Position numbers and translations under genes: made by a program. The notes beneath the pieces were generated by a model. That model was not told the DNA's origin, did no database searches, and worked only from the letters and a program-made list of their open reading frames with translations. Below, one piece after another: positions 39,690 through 51,233 of a stretch of DNA of 64,000 nt. Origin of the DNA: Candidatus Promineifilum breve (GTDB lineage: Bacteria > Chloroflexota > Anaerolineae > Promineifilales > Promineifilaceae); NCBI RefSeq assembly GCF_900066015.1, contig NZ_LN890655.1, forward strand, positions 1,280,726 to 1,344,725. Reading direction: 5' to 3'. The stretch's first letter is position 1; every line of letters begins with the position of its first letter.

Positions 39690-40654
39690 CAGGCGCGCAC
39701 CCGTTGCCGGCCAACCTGCGCGCCGGGCACAGCCATCTGGTCGACGATGTCCTGCACGATCTGCTCCGGCTCGATGTCCTTAATACGCGCCGCCGGGCCG
39801 ACGATGATGCGATGGCCCAACGCCGGGCCGGCCAGCGCCTTTACGTCATCGGGCAGCACGTAGTCGCGCCCCAGCAGCGCCGCCCGCGCCTGCCCCAGCC
39901 GGTAGATCGCCAGCGCCCCGCGCGAACTGGAACCCAGATAGACGTCGGGATGGTCGCGCGTCTGGCGGACGATGTTGATGATGTACTCCTTCACCAGTTG
40001 ATCGACGTAGATGTCCTTCACCGCTTCCTGCGCGGCGCGCAGTTCCTCGATGCCCACGGCCTGCGTCAGCGTGTTCACCGGGTGCTGGTGTTGCTGGCGG
40101 TTGAGCACCTCAATCTCCTCTTCCTTGCCGGGGTAGCCCAGGCGAATGCGCAACATGAAGCGGTCGAGTTGCGCCTCCGGCAGCGGGAAGGTGCCTTCGT
40201 ACTCAATCGGGTTCTGCGTCGCCAGCACCATGAAGGGTACGTCCAGGGGGTAGGTGTGGCCGTCGACCGTCACCTGGCGCTCTTCCATCGCCTCCAGCAG
40301 CGCCGACTGCGTTTTGGGCGTGGCCCGGTTGATCTCATCGACCAGGACGATCTGGGCGTGGATGGGGCCGGGGCGAAATTCAAACTCGCGCGTCTTCTGA
40401 TTGAAGACGGAGACGCCGGTCACGTCGCTGGGCAGCATGTCGGGCGTGAACTGGATGCGTTGGAATTTGCAGCCCACCGACTTGGCGAGGGACTTCGCCA
40501 GCACGGTCTTGCCCACACCGGGCACGTCCTCGATCAGGATGTGGCCCTGGCACAACAGGCCCAGCACGGTCAGTTGCACGGCCGAGCGCTTGCCGACCAT
40601 GACGTGTTCTACGTTCTCGACAATTCGATTGGCGGTCGCCTGGATATCAGCCAT
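39689..40654 (-). CDS. MoxR-family AAA+ ATPase
   Basis: 321 residues from ATG 40654, with GAGGTG before it. Walker A is [20 protein letters not shown] near residue 40, Walker [21 protein letters not shown] near 105 and sensor 1 [20 protein letters not shown] near 145. The helical lid (AAA_lid_2) is C-terminal. MoxR ATPases act as chaperones with DUF58/VWA partners, here the next gene. Confidence 0.93.
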   Translation of the reverse strand: MADIQATANRIVENVEHVMVGKRSAVQLTVLGLLCQGHILIEDVPGVGKTVLAKSLAKSVGCKFQRIQFTPDMLPSDVTGVSVFNQKTREFEFRPGPIHAQIVLVDEINRATPKTQSALLEAMEERQVTVDGHTYPLDVPFMVLATQNPIEYEGTFPLPEAQLDRFMLRIRLGYPGKEEEIEVLNRQQHQHPVNTLTQAVGIEELRAAQEAVKDIYVDQLVKEYIINIVRQTRDHPDVYLGSSSRGALAIYRLGQARAALLGRDYVLPDDVKALAGPALGHRIIVGPAARIKDIEPEQIVQDIVDQMAVPGAQVGRQRVRA

Positions 40655-40663
40655 TGATTGCAC

Positions 40664-40904
40664 CTCGAAAAAATAGTGGGCCGGAGTATAACATGCTTTT
40701 TGTCAACGGGTATTTTTTGGTGGCATTTTGGGGTCACATCCCCCCAAATCGCGCGGACAGTATAAGCATATCCCGATTGATTCACAGTCAAAAATTAAGC
40801 TCACTGAGAGTTAATTAAGTTACACCCCTGACGGCCCTGTTCATCTATAGTTGCCACGGTATAAACGCGGTCCGATCTACAAAAAAAATGACAGGAATGA
40901 AGCG
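40664..40904. promoter_or_regulatory. Divergent promoter region
   Basis: A+T-rich gap between moxR and the next lipoprotein gene. On the minus strand, an extended -10 TGTTATACT (about 40685-40693) just past a TTGACA, and further upstream TTGACT with TATGCT/TATACT boxes. On the plus strand, CTATAGT near 40846 and TATAAA near 40860. A GGGGTCACATCCCCCC palindrome (about 40729-40744) could be an operator. Confidence 0.45.
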
Positions 40905-42005
40905 ATGAACAAATTATTCTTTAGCCTCATCTTTTTATTGGCGCTGCTGGTGACTGTGGCCTGTGGCGGCAGCGGCGGCGTAGCCGAACCAACCGTACAA
41001 CCGGCGGCCACCGAGCAGTCGCCCACGGCTGAAGCGGAGGCCACGGCCGCCCCAACCGAGACAGCCATGCCCCAAACGGCCGGCACCGCCTGCCCGGAAG
41101 CCACGGCCGACACCTATCTGCTGCGCAATCCACAGCACGGCTATTGCCTGCTCTACCCGGCCGGCCACAAGGTCGAGCGGCCCAATGCCCAGGAAGTCGC
41201 CCTGGTCGTCGGCAGCCTGCTCAACGTGACCGAGCCGCGGGTCGGTATCACGGTGACGCCGGCCGCCGGCCGCACCGCGGCGGCCTATGCCGACGAGATC
41301 GTGGCCGGCTTCGAGGGCTTTGAGATCGCTCGCTCTGAGACCACCGTGGCCGGCGAACCGGCCATCGTCCTCGACGACGTGCCCGGCCAGGACATCAACC
41401 GCCAGGTCATCTTCACCCATGAAGACCGGCTCTTCCACCTCTACTTCTCGCCCATCGACCCGGCCGATACAGCCGTCATGGATGCCTTCGCCGCCGGTAT
41501 CCTCGATTCGTTGACCTTCATCCCGGTCAGCGAGACGGTGACCGCGGCCGATGAATGCGTCGCGCCCAAGGAAAGCGAGCAGCAGATCCTCAATGAGGCG
41601 CTGGGCTTCTGCTTCCTGGCCCCGGCCGATTTCACCTTTGAGCAGCCGAGCGAGACCAACGCCAATCTCTTCGTCGGCTCGATGATGGACGTTGAGCATC
41701 CCAGGCTGATGATCGAAGTGACCCCGGCCAACGGCCAGACGGCCACGGCGGCGGCCGACGCGCTGGTGGCCGAGTTCGAGGGCTTCGACATCCCCCGCAC
41801 GTTTGGCGACACGTTGGGCTACCAACCGGCCGACCGGCTCGATGGCGTGCCCGGCCAGGACCTGGGCCGTGTCTTGCTGGCCGTCCACGACGACCGTCTC
41901 TACCGCCTGACGTTCGTGCCCGCCGACCCGACTCAGGGTGACGTGTACGCTCAGATGGAAGCGCTCTTCGCCCAGGTCTTGGCTACGTTCCGCTTCCTGC
42001 CCTAA
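40905..42005 (+). CDS. Lipoprotein with duplicated ~120-residue domain
   Basis: 366 residues from ATG 40905. Signal peptide MNKLFFSLIFLLALLVTVAC with lipobox VTVAC, then a Thr/Ala/Glu linker. Two copies of a domain follow (about 60-205 and 220-365). Each begins with GYCLLYPAG / GFCFLAPAD, has VGITVTPAAGRTAAAYADEI / LMIEVTPANGQTATAAADAL, and DDVPGQDINRQVI / DGVPGQDLGRVLL. The domain resembles no enzyme I know; lipid-anchored sensing or binding is a guess. Confidence 0.65.
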   Translation: MNKLFFSLIFLLALLVTVACGGSGGVAEPTVQPAATEQSPTAEAEATAAPTETAMPQTAGTACPEATADTYLLRNPQHGYCLLYPAGHKVERPNAQEVALVVGSLLNVTEPRVGITVTPAAGRTAAAYADEIVAGFEGFEIARSETTVAGEPAIVLDDVPGQDINRQVIFTHEDRLFHLYFSPIDPADTAVMDAFAAGILDSLTFIPVSETVTAADECVAPKESEQQILNEALGFCFLAPADFTFEQPSETNANLFVGSMMDVEHPRLMIEVTPANGQTATAAADALVAEFEGFDIPRTFGDTLGYQPADRLDGVPGQDLGRVLLAVHDDRLYRLTFVPADPTQGDVYAQMEALFAQVLATFRFLP

Positions 42006-42018
42006 GGGGACAAATATA

Positions 42019-42070
42019 ACGCGGCGAGCGCGGAGAGGCAGATAATTCTATTTCTCCGCGCTCGCCGCGT
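42019..42070. terminator. 18-bp perfect hairpin, likely terminator
   Basis: acgcggcgagcgcggaga (42019-42036) pairs with tctccgcgctcgccgcgt (42053-42070), followed by tcctctta. It lies 14 bases after the lipoprotein stop. Confidence 0.6.
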
Positions 42071-42149
42071 TCCTCTTATTCCCGCCTTATAGAGCCTGCC
42101 AAAACGCCGTCTACAGAGACAAAACTTAGCCAGGATAGAACAGATGGGT

Positions 42150-42155
42150 TATAAT
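42150..42155 (+). promoter_or_regulatory. -10 box close to the membrane-protein start
   Basis: TATAAT ends 12 bases before ATG 42168, with a weak TTAGCC 18 bases upstream. The transcript would have almost no leader. Confidence 0.5.
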
Positions 42156-42167
42156 CCACCTGTTATC

Positions 42168-43181
42168 ATGGTGCAGAAAAGCGATAAACCAGCGACGCTT
42201 CCGGGCGTCTTTTCGACCTTAGCCGCCGGCTTCGAACTGACCACGCGCTATTTGTGGCTGATGGTCATCCCGGCCCTGCTCGATTTTTTCCTGTGGATCG
42301 GGCCACGGCTCAGCTTTCGGCCGCTCATCGAAAGCCTCATCGCCCAATTGCCGGCCGAGTCGCTGCAACTCGTCCCGACGGCGATGCTGGAGTCGCTGAC
42401 CGGCATCAACTTCTTCGCCTATCTCAGTGTCGTCTTCCTCGGCGTGCCCGCCCTCATGCGCGGCCCGACCCCGGCGGCGACACCCATCCAGCCGGCGATC
42501 ATCGAGCGGGCCGGTATAGGCGAATGGGCCGGCTATCTGGCGCTGCTGACGCTGGCCGGGTTGCTGCTGGCCGCCATCTATTACGGCCTCATCGCCTATG
42601 CCCTGCGGCGCATGGGCGCGGCGGCCATGAATACGACCGCCCCCTTCAACCCGCTGCGCTTTGTCCGCCGCGTCGGGCGCACCTGGCTGCGGTTGGCGGG
42701 GCTGATGGGCCTCTTCCTGCTGCTGTCGCTGATCATCTTCTTCCCCACGTCGCTACTGGCCGGCTTCCTGTCCCTGATCAATCAGACCATCGGCGCGCTG
42801 GTCATCATGGGCGCGCTGGTGATCATGATCTGGATCATCATGTTTCTCAGCTACACGCCCCAGGGCATGACGCTGAATCCGCGCCCCTTTCTGCCGTCAC
42901 TGGTGGAAAGCGTGCAACTATTTCGGCGAAATTTGCCGGCGTCGCTGGGCCTGTTGTTGGTCGTCACTCTGGCCCGGCAACTACTGGCTACCATCCTGCT
43001 GACGGCCGATTCGGGCACGTGGGTGACGGGCATCAACCTGCTGGCCCACGCCTACATCTCCACCGCCCTCATTGTCGCCCTGTTTATTTTCTATCGCGAT
43101 CGCTACGCGGCGTTTCTGCAAACCGCGCCAGCCACCCAGGTGGGGCCGCAACCGCCCGCCACGCAGCAAGAACAGCCATAA
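42168..43181 (+). CDS. Multi-pass membrane protein, function unknown
   Basis: 337 residues with about six hydrophobic segments. These include the stretch from RYLWLMVIPALLDFFLWIG near residue 30 and GYLALLTLAGLLLAAIYYGL near 125. Also hydrophobic are AGLMGLFLLLSLIIFFPTSL near 182 and ALVIMGALVIMIWIIMFLSY near 215. The C-terminal tail is Gln/Pro-rich. No transporter signature is seen. ATG 42168 is chosen because the upstream ATG 42144 lies within the promoter. The gene ends three bases before gyrB, so the two are co-transcribed. Confidence 0.65.
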   Translation: MVQKSDKPATLPGVFSTLAAGFELTTRYLWLMVIPALLDFFLWIGPRLSFRPLIESLIAQLPAESLQLVPTAMLESLTGINFFAYLSVVFLGVPALMRGPTPAATPIQPAIIERAGIGEWAGYLALLTLAGLLLAAIYYGLIAYALRRMGAAAMNTTAPFNPLRFVRRVGRTWLRLAGLMGLFLLLSLIIFFPTSLLAGFLSLINQTIGALVIMGALVIMIWIIMFLSYTPQGMTLNPRPFLPSLVESVQLFRRNLPASLGLLLVVTLARQLLATILLTADSGTWVTGINLLAHAYISTALIVALFIFYRDRYAAFLQTAPATQVGPQPPATQQEQP

Positions 43182-45125
<1,944 letters not shown>

Positions 45126-45137
45126 TCTTATGTAGGA

Positions 45138-45198
45138 TCTCAGAGTTATTGAGATTATCTCAGCATAAATTGAGATCGCGTCTCAGGAAATAATGAGA
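45138..45198. other. Three tandem TCTCA-N7/8-TGAGA palindromes
   Basis: Palindromes at 45138-45154, 45158-45175 and 45181-45198, spaced 20 and 23 bases apart, in an A+T-rich gap between the convergent gyrB and xylB genes. A gagatcgcg word follows two of them. Either an array of binding sites or a small repeat element. Confidence 0.6.
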
Positions 45199-45225
45199 TC
45201 GCGGGGTGCTTGTCCTTGCAAGTGA

Positions 45226-46749
45226 TTAGATCGCGTTCAGCGCGGTGAAGCTCTCCCGCAACGCGGGATACAGGCCGCGGTAAAGACCGTAGATCGGCTC
45301 GTAGGTTGCTGCGGTCGCGGCGTCCGGTGGCGTATGGCCGGTCAGCCGGATGGTTTCAGCGCAGGCTGTAGCCACGTCGGGCCAGATTCCCGCGCCGACC
45401 CCGGCCAGCAGGGCCGCCCCAAAAGCCGCGCCCTCGGTGGTGTTGACGATCACCAACTCCACGCCAAGCACATCAGCCAGAATCTGCCGCCAGAGTTGGC
45501 TCCGCGCGCCGCCGCCGGAGATGCGCACCTGGTGGATGTCGCCCAGACCGGCTTCGCGAATCAACGTGAAGCTGTCGCGCAGGCCAAAGGCCACACCCTC
45601 CAGGACCGAGCGCGTCATGTGGCCGCGACCATGGCGGACTGTCAGCCCCACCCACGCCCCGCGGGCCAGCGGGTCGGGGTGTGGCGTGCGTTCGCCGGTC
45701 AGATAAGGCAGGAACAGGAGGCCCTCGCTGCCGGGCGGGACGGCCCTGGCCTCGGCATCAAGCGCTTCGAAGGGGGTATTCGGCGCCAGTTTATCCCGAT
45801 ACCACTGCAAGCTGCCGGCCGCGCTGAGCATGACGCCCATGAAATGCCAGCGGCCGGGCACGGCATGGCAAAAGGCGTGGAGGCGGCCTTCGGGTTGCAC
45901 CAGGGCGGCCTCTGTCGCGGCGAAAACTACGCCGGATGTGCCCAGGGTCAGGGCGACGATGCCGGGGGCAACAGCCCCCACGCCGACGGCCTGGGCGGCC
46001 TGGTCGCCGCCACCGCCGACGATGGGCGTGCCGGCCCGCAGCCCCGTCTCGGCCGCCGCGCCGGCGCTGACGACCCCGGTAATGGCTGGGCCTTCGTAGA
46101 TCGGCGGGAACCAAGCGGAGGGCAACTCGAGCGCGTCGAGCAATTCGGCTGACCAGGTGCGTCGGGCCAGGTCAAACAGCATCGTCCCCGACCCATCGGC
46201 GCAGTCCATCGCGAAGTCGCCGCTCAGGCGATAGCGAATGTAATCCTTCGGCAGCAGGACGTGCCGGGCCTTGGCGTATAACTCCGGCTCCTGATCGCGC
46301 ACCCAGAGGATCTTGGGGGCGGTGAAACCCGTCAGCGCGTCGTTGCCGCAAATGCGGATGAGCCGATCGCGACCGACGCGACGCCGAATTTCGTCGCATT
46401 GGGCGGCGGTGCGCTGGTCATTCCACAGAATGGCCGGGCGGAGCACCTCGCCGGCCGCGTCCAGCAATACCAGCCCATGCATCTGCCCGGTCAGGCCGAT
46501 GGCGGCGATGGCCTCGCCGGCGACCCCGGCCTCGCCGGCGACTCCTGCCTCGCCCAACGCCTGGCGGATGGCGACGACCATGCCGGCCCACCAATCTGCC
46601 GGCGCCTGCTCCGACCACAAGGGTCGAGGGTTGGACACCGACAGGAGCGACGAGCCGACGCCGGCGACCCGCCCATCGGAATCCACCAGCAGAGCCTTGG
46701 CCGCCGTCGTCGATAAATCGAGTCCCAGGAGGTAGCGCAACTCGTTCAT
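45226..46749 (-). CDS. xylB: Xylulokinase
   Basis: 507-residue FGGY-family kinase that phosphorylates D-xylulose for entry into the pentose phosphate pathway. It has LLGLDLSTTAAKALLVDSDG, AIGLTGQMHGLVLLDAAGEV, WNDQRTAAQCDEIRRRVG, and the C-terminal VRISGGGARSQLWRQILADV. An in-frame 18-base DNA repeat near residue 72 gives GEAGVAGEAGVAGEAIAA. Start ATG 46749, with GTG 46758 overlapping the xylA stop as an alternative. Co-transcribed with xylA. Confidence 0.95.
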   Translation of the reverse strand: MNELRYLLGLDLSTTAAKALLVDSDGRVAGVGSSLLSVSNPRPLWSEQAPADWWAGMVVAIRQALGEAGVAGEAGVAGEAIAAIGLTGQMHGLVLLDAAGEVLRPAILWNDQRTAAQCDEIRRRVGRDRLIRICGNDALTGFTAPKILWVRDQEPELYAKARHVLLPKDYIRYRLSGDFAMDCADGSGTMLFDLARRTWSAELLDALELPSAWFPPIYEGPAITGVVSAGAAAETGLRAGTPIVGGGGDQAAQAVGVGAVAPGIVALTLGTSGVVFAATEAALVQPEGRLHAFCHAVPGRWHFMGVMLSAAGSLQWYRDKLAPNTPFEALDAEARAVPPGSEGLLFLPYLTGERTPHPDPLARGAWVGLTVRHGRGHMTRSVLEGVAFGLRDSFTLIREAGLGDIHQVRISGGGARSQLWRQILADVLGVELVIVNTTEGAAFGAALLAGVGAGIWPDVATACAETIRLTGHTPPDAATAATYEPIYGLYRGLYPALRESFTALNAI

Positions 46750-46754
46750 GGGAC

Positions 46755-47921
46755 TCACCGCGCGCCGAGGATCACTTCGTTCGTCAACTGATCCAGCCGT
46801 TCGTAGCCCAGGCCACGTGCCCCCAGCCCCGCCCGATCGAATTCCATCGCCTTGAGGCCCTGGGCCTTGGCCGGTTGGTACTTACCGGTGAGATGAGATA
46901 GCGACCCGTCATCAGCATTGATTTCAGCCAACAGCGCACGGATGTCCTCGTCGGCATTCCAGCGCGCCGCTTTATCCTTGAGGATCAGGTAAGTGCGCAT
47001 ACAGCCGCGGGCGAACTCCTTGACACCCTCATAATCCTCGGTGCGATAGGCGTGGGCGTCGAAGTGGCGGCTGCCCGCATAGCCTGTATCTTCCAGGAAT
47101 TTGACCAGGAAGAACGCCGCCTTGAGGTTGACGGCCCCGAAGCGGAAATCCTGATCATAGCGGCCGAAGGATTGGTCGTTCAGGTCGATGTGGAACAGCT
47201 TGCCGGCTTCCCACGCCTGGGCGACGTTATGCAGGAAGTTGAGGCCGGCCATGTGCTCGTGGGCCACTTCGGGGTTGACGCCCACCATGGACGGGTGCTC
47301 CAGCGTCTCGATGAAGGCCAGCATATGCCCGGTGGTGGCGTTATACATGTCGCCGCGCGGCTCATTGGGCTTGGCCTCCAGCGCGAAGCGCAACTCATAG
47401 CCCTGGTCGATGACATAGTTGCACAGAAAATCCATCGCCTCGCGGTTGCGCTTGATCGCGGTGACCGGGTCTTTGGCGGCGTCGGTCTCAACGCCCTCGC
47501 GACCGCCCCAGAACACGTACAACGACGCCCCCAACTCAACACCCAGGTCGATGCCACGTAAGGTTTTCTGTAGGGCGTAGGCTCGAACCCTGGGGTCGTT
47601 TGACGTGAAAGCGCCATCCTTGAAAGCCGGGTCGGTGAACAAATTGGTTGTTGCCATGGGCACGACCAGTCCGGTTTGGCGCAGGGCGTTCTTGAAATCA
47701 GCGACGATGCGGCTGCGCTCGGCCGGGGTTGCGTCGATGGGCACCAGGTCGTTGTCGTGGAAGTTGACGCCATAAGCGCCGACCTCGGCCAGCAAATGGA
47801 CGATCTCGACCGGGCTTAACTTGTGGCGCACGGGTTCGCCGAACGGATCGCGGCCCATATTACCGACGGTCCAAAGTCCAAAGGTGAACCGGTGCTCGGG
47901 GTGGGGTGAATAATCAGCCAT
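46755..47921 (-). CDS. xylA: Xylose isomerase (short, class I)
   Basis: 388-residue metal-dependent TIM-barrel that interconverts D-xylose and D-xylulose. Active-site His is in [13 protein letters not shown] near residue 53; [20 protein letters not shown] near 180 carries the metal Glu and catalytic Lys; [17 protein letters not shown] and [20 protein letters not shown] hold the other ligands. The length matches the Streptomyces-type class. AGGAG lies 12 bases upstream. Its stop is next to xylB. Confidence 0.96.
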   Translation of the reverse strand: MADYSPHPEHRFTFGLWTVGNMGRDPFGEPVRHKLSPVEIVHLLAEVGAYGVNFHDNDLVPIDATPAERSRIVADFKNALRQTGLVVPMATTNLFTDPAFKDGAFTSNDPRVRAYALQKTLRGIDLGVELGASLYVFWGGREGVETDAAKDPVTAIKRNREAMDFLCNYVIDQGYELRFALEAKPNEPRGDMYNATTGHMLAFIETLEHPSMVGVNPEVAHEHMAGLNFLHNVAQAWEAGKLFHIDLNDQSFGRYDQDFRFGAVNLKAAFFLVKFLEDTGYAGSRHFDAHAYRTEDYEGVKEFARGCMRTYLILKDKAARWNADEDIRALLAEINADDGSLSHLTGKYQPAKAQGLKAMEFDRAGLGARGLGYERLDQLTNEVILGAR

Positions 47922-48137
47922 TGGATTATGGTTCTCCTGTTGTGGAAAGGTAAGATGTGGGGGGCTGCGGCCGCGCGCTTCAAGCTGTTAGGAACAACCG
48001 AAGCTGCCCGTATGATCACCCATTTACGACCGCGCGGCAAATCTCAGAGGTTACTCAAATGGCAACTTATGGCACTATCCTGACCCTCATCGCTTTCTTA
48101 ATTTCCCGCGCTACAATGGACGGTATGGAGCAATGCC
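47922..48137. promoter_or_regulatory. Divergent region between xylA and a two-component system
   Basis: On the plus strand TACAAT (48112-48117) lies 20 bases before the response regulator start. On the minus strand no strong promoter was seen; a TTGCCG...TCATAC pair near 48010-48045 is weak. No xylose repressor gene is adjacent. Confidence 0.35.
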
Positions 48138-48812
48138 ATGCGCGTTCTCGTCGTGGAGGATGAACCAGGCATCGCCGGTTTCATCCGGCAAGGGTTGACG
48201 GAAGCCGGCTATGCCGTCGATAGCGTCGCCGACGGCCGCGATGGCTTGGATTATGCTGCGGTGGCCAACTATGACGTCCTGGTGATCGACGTCATGCTGC
48301 CCCGGCTCAACGGCCTAGACATGCTGCGCGAATTGCGCCGCCGCGGCGACAAGGCGCCCGCCCTGTTGCTGACCGCCCGTGACACGGTCGACCAGCGCGT
48401 GGAAGGGCTGGACGCCGGGGCCGACGACTACCTGGTTAAGCCCTTCGCCTTCCCCGAACTACTGGCGCGGGTGCGGGCGCTGTTACGCCGGCCGCCGCTG
48501 CAAACCGGGGTTATCCTGGCTGTCGGCGATCTGGAGCTGGACACGGCCACGCGGGCTGTCCGCCGTGCCGATCGGCCTATCGACCTCAGCCCGCGCGAGT
48601 TCGCCGTGCTCGAATACCTGATGCGACACCCCAATCAGGTGCTCACGCGCACGCAGATTGGCGAACACGTCTGGAACCTCGACTTCTTCAACGAATCCAA
48701 CGTGATCGACGTCTACGTTGGCTATTTGCGGCGCAAGATCGAAGACGGCCACGGCCAACCCCTCATCCATACCATCCGCGGCGTGGGCTACCGGCTGAGC
48801 GCCGCGCCCTAG
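48138..48812 (+). CDS. OmpR-family response regulator
   Basis: 224 residues. The receiver domain (1-118) has RVLVVEDEPGIAGFIRQGL, phospho-acceptor Asp in DVLVIDVMLPRLNGLDML near 51, Thr in LLLTARD and Lys in DDYLVKPFAFPELLAR. The C-terminal winged helix (about 127-222) has LSPREFAVLEYLMRHPNQVL and VIDVYVGYLRRKIEDGHGQP. It forms a two-component system with the kinase 12 bases downstream; the signal is unknown. Confidence 0.93.
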   Translation: MRVLVVEDEPGIAGFIRQGLTEAGYAVDSVADGRDGLDYAAVANYDVLVIDVMLPRLNGLDMLRELRRRGDKAPALLLTARDTVDQRVEGLDAGADDYLVKPFAFPELLARVRALLRRPPLQTGVILAVGDLELDTATRAVRRADRPIDLSPREFAVLEYLMRHPNQVLTRTQIGEHVWNLDFFNESNVIDVYVGYLRRKIEDGHGQPLIHTIRGVGYRLSAAP

Positions 48813-48824
48813 GAGCGCCAGCCT

Positions 48825-50210
48825 GTGAATGGCCTGTCTCGCCTTCCCCTGCGCGCCCGCCTGACCGTCTGGTATACCCTCGTCCTGGGCCTCATTCTGC
48901 TGGCTTTTTCCGCCTTCGTTTATGCGCGTGTGCGCGCCGGCTTGCTGGCTCAGGTCGATGCGGCCCTGACGCTGGCGGCCAATCAGGCTTTGCTGGGCGT
49001 GGCCGAGGGCGACGGCCGGTTGACCTTTGCCGAGTCAGGTCGCAACCCGCAAGCTCTGCGCCGCCTGAGTGATGATTTCGTGATCTTTTTGCTCAGCCCC
49101 AGCGGAACGGTGCTGGATACACTGAGCAGCGACGACCAGTTACCCCAGTTCCCGCCCCAGCCGTCCGGTTCGGCCACTCTCTTTGCCGAGGGGGACGCGT
49201 GGCGCGTCTACAGCCAGGTCATCACCATCGCCGGGCGCGAGGGTCGGCTGCTGGCGGCGCAGGAACTCGATCCGGTCAACACGACCCTGCTCAGTCTGGA
49301 GGGGCAATTGCTGCTGGGGTTGCCGCTGGCGCTGCTGCTGGCCGGGCTGGGCGGGTACTACCTGGCCGGGCGAGCCTTGCGGCCGATCGTCCACATCACC
49401 CGCACCGCCCAGGCCATCACTGCCGGCAACCTGGACCGGCGCATTGCCCATGACGGCCCGGCCGACGAAGTGGGCCGCCTGGCGCAGACGGTGGACGGCA
49501 TGCTCGACCGGCTGGAGGCGGCCTTCGCCCGCGAGCGCCGCTTCACCGCCGACGCCGCCCACGAACTGCGCACGCCGCTGACCGCTCTGAAGGGCCGCCT
49601 GGGGGTGACGCTCAGCCGGCCGCGCCCTGTCACCGACTATCGCGCGACGCTGATCGAAATGGAGGAACAGGTCGACCGCCTTATCCGCTTGACCAACGAT
49701 CTGTTGTTCATCGCCCGGCTGGAGCAGGCAGAGTTTCGGCCGCGGCTGGAAGATGTCGAGGTGACAAGTTTATTTGGTTCGCTGCTCGATCAACTGCGGC
49801 TGTTGGCCGCGGCCCGGTCGGTCGCCCTGGTCGAAGAGTTGCCGCCTGGCCTGTATCTTCGTGGGGATATCGACTTACTCATCCGCCTTTTCTTGAATCT
49901 ATTGGACAACGCCATCAAGTACACCCCGCCGGAGGGGCAGGTTACCGTGCGGGGCGAGAAGGATGATCGCTACGTGACCATCGCCATTCATAATACCAGG
50001 TCGAGCATCCCGGCCGAACACCTACCGCACCTGTTCGAGCGCTTCTACCGCGTCGCCGATGACCGGACGCGCGGCGAAGGCAGTGGCGGCGCGGGGTTGG
50101 GTCTGGCCATCGCCTGGGAGATAGCCCGCGCGCATGGCGGCGCGCTCACCGTACAATCCGACCCTCAACAGGGCACGACCTTTCGCGCATTGCTGCCGTC
50201 GGGTTCTTAA
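48825..50210 (+). CDS. Sensor histidine kinase
   Basis: 461-residue membrane kinase. Two transmembrane helices (YTLVLGLILLAFSAFVYARV, about 17-36, and LLLGLPLALLLAGLGGYYLA, about 162-182) flank an external sensor of about 125 residues. A HAMP linker follows, then the H-box FTADAAHELRTPLTALKG near 245, N-box NLLDNAIKYTPPEGQ, and G-boxes GSGGAGLGLAIAWEIARAHG. Start GTG 48825 with AGGAG. Partner of the preceding regulator. Confidence 0.93.
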   Translation: MNGLSRLPLRARLTVWYTLVLGLILLAFSAFVYARVRAGLLAQVDAALTLAANQALLGVAEGDGRLTFAESGRNPQALRRLSDDFVIFLLSPSGTVLDTLSSDDQLPQFPPQPSGSATLFAEGDAWRVYSQVITIAGREGRLLAAQELDPVNTTLLSLEGQLLLGLPLALLLAGLGGYYLAGRALRPIVHITRTAQAITAGNLDRRIAHDGPADEVGRLAQTVDGMLDRLEAAFARERRFTADAAHELRTPLTALKGRLGVTLSRPRPVTDYRATLIEMEEQVDRLIRLTNDLLFIARLEQAEFRPRLEDVEVTSLFGSLLDQLRLLAAARSVALVEELPPGLYLRGDIDLLIRLFLNLLDNAIKYTPPEGQVTVRGEKDDRYVTIAIHNTRSSIPAEHLPHLFERFYRVADDRTRGEGSGGAGLGLAIAWEIARAHGGALTVQSDPQQGTTFRALLPSGS

Positions 50211-50343
50211 ACTCGTTTCATCGTTTCCTTACTCCAAGCGCATATTCTATCGAAAGTGTTGGCTGCGGTTTCGCCATCCCTCAGGACAACGAAACCGACT
50301 CCCTATGTTGTTGCGGTGAAACAATCAGTTGGAGGAGTGAACC

Positions 50344-51102
50344 ATGATGAAGCGCCACGATCTGTTTTTCTTGTTCGTCGTTCTTGTACTGCTCAGCGCC
50401 GGCTGCGATGGCGCTGCCTCGCCGCCGGAGGCCGCATCGTCCGACGCCGCCGCGCGGTTGGCGGAGGCCGCTTATATGGTCGATATCGATCCGGCCAAAT
50501 TCGTCGCGACCATCGACAATCCTTACTTCCCGCGCCGCCCCGGAACCCGCTACGTCTATGAAGGCCGGACGGCCGAAGGGCTGGAACGCATCGAGATCGA
50601 AGTGCTGGCCGAAACGCGCGAGATCATGGGCGTGGCGGCGACGACGGTGCGCGATACCGTCTACATCGACGGTCTATTGGTCGAGGACACCTTCGACTGG
50701 TTCGCCCAGGATGAGGCTGGCAACGTCTGGTATTTCGGCGAGGCCGTCGACAACTACGAAAACGGCGCGCTGGCCGATCACGACGGCTCATGGGAGGCGG
50801 GCGTCGATGGCGCATTGCCGGGCATCGTCATGTATGCCGACCCCGCCGCCCACGTCGACCAACCATATCGCCAGGAGTACTACCCAGGCGAAGCCGAGGA
50901 TATGGCAATCGTACTCAGTGCCACCGAACAGGTCACGGTTCCCTTTGGCTCGTTCGAGGACGTGGTGCATACGGAAGATTGGACACCGCTGGAGCCGGGC
51001 CTGCGGGAGCATAAATTCTATGCGCCCGGCGTCGGCGTGGTCAAGGAAGTCAATCTGGAGACGGGCGCTTTGATCGTATTGCTGGAGAATACGGCACCCT
51101 AA
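50344..51102 (+). CDS. Lipoprotein, function unknown, after the two-component system
   Basis: 252 residues. Signal peptide with lipobox LLSAGCDGAA. The mature part is beta-rich, with RPGTRYVYEGRTAEGLERIE and DWFAQDEAGNVWYFGEAVDN and EDVVHTEDWTPLEPGLREHK. I recall similar lipoproteins in many bacteria without an assigned role. A strong GGAGGAG lies before ATG 50344. It follows the kinase gene by 133 bases on the same strand and may be its regulatory target. Confidence 0.65.
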   Translation: MMKRHDLFFLFVVLVLLSAGCDGAASPPEAASSDAAARLAEAAYMVDIDPAKFVATIDNPYFPRRPGTRYVYEGRTAEGLERIEIEVLAETREIMGVAATTVRDTVYIDGLLVEDTFDWFAQDEAGNVWYFGEAVDNYENGALADHDGSWEAGVDGALPGIVMYADPAAHVDQPYRQEYYPGEAEDMAIVLSATEQVTVPFGSFEDVVHTEDWTPLEPGLREHKFYAPGVGVVKEVNLETGALIVLLENTAP

Positions 51103-51233
51103 CCTGATCCAGTGGAGAAGTCACAATAGTTCTTCATACGCCTGTCCGATTATCAATTTGATCGGCAGCAGGACGATGAACGAGAACGCCACCAGGGTAG
51201 CTGAAAGGCTCAAGGCTACATCCCATAAACGTC

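Noticed and set aside
45126-45225. Intrinsic terminator for gyrB or xylB
   Set aside because: Only 5-bp palindromes without U-tracts; reported instead as a phased motif array.
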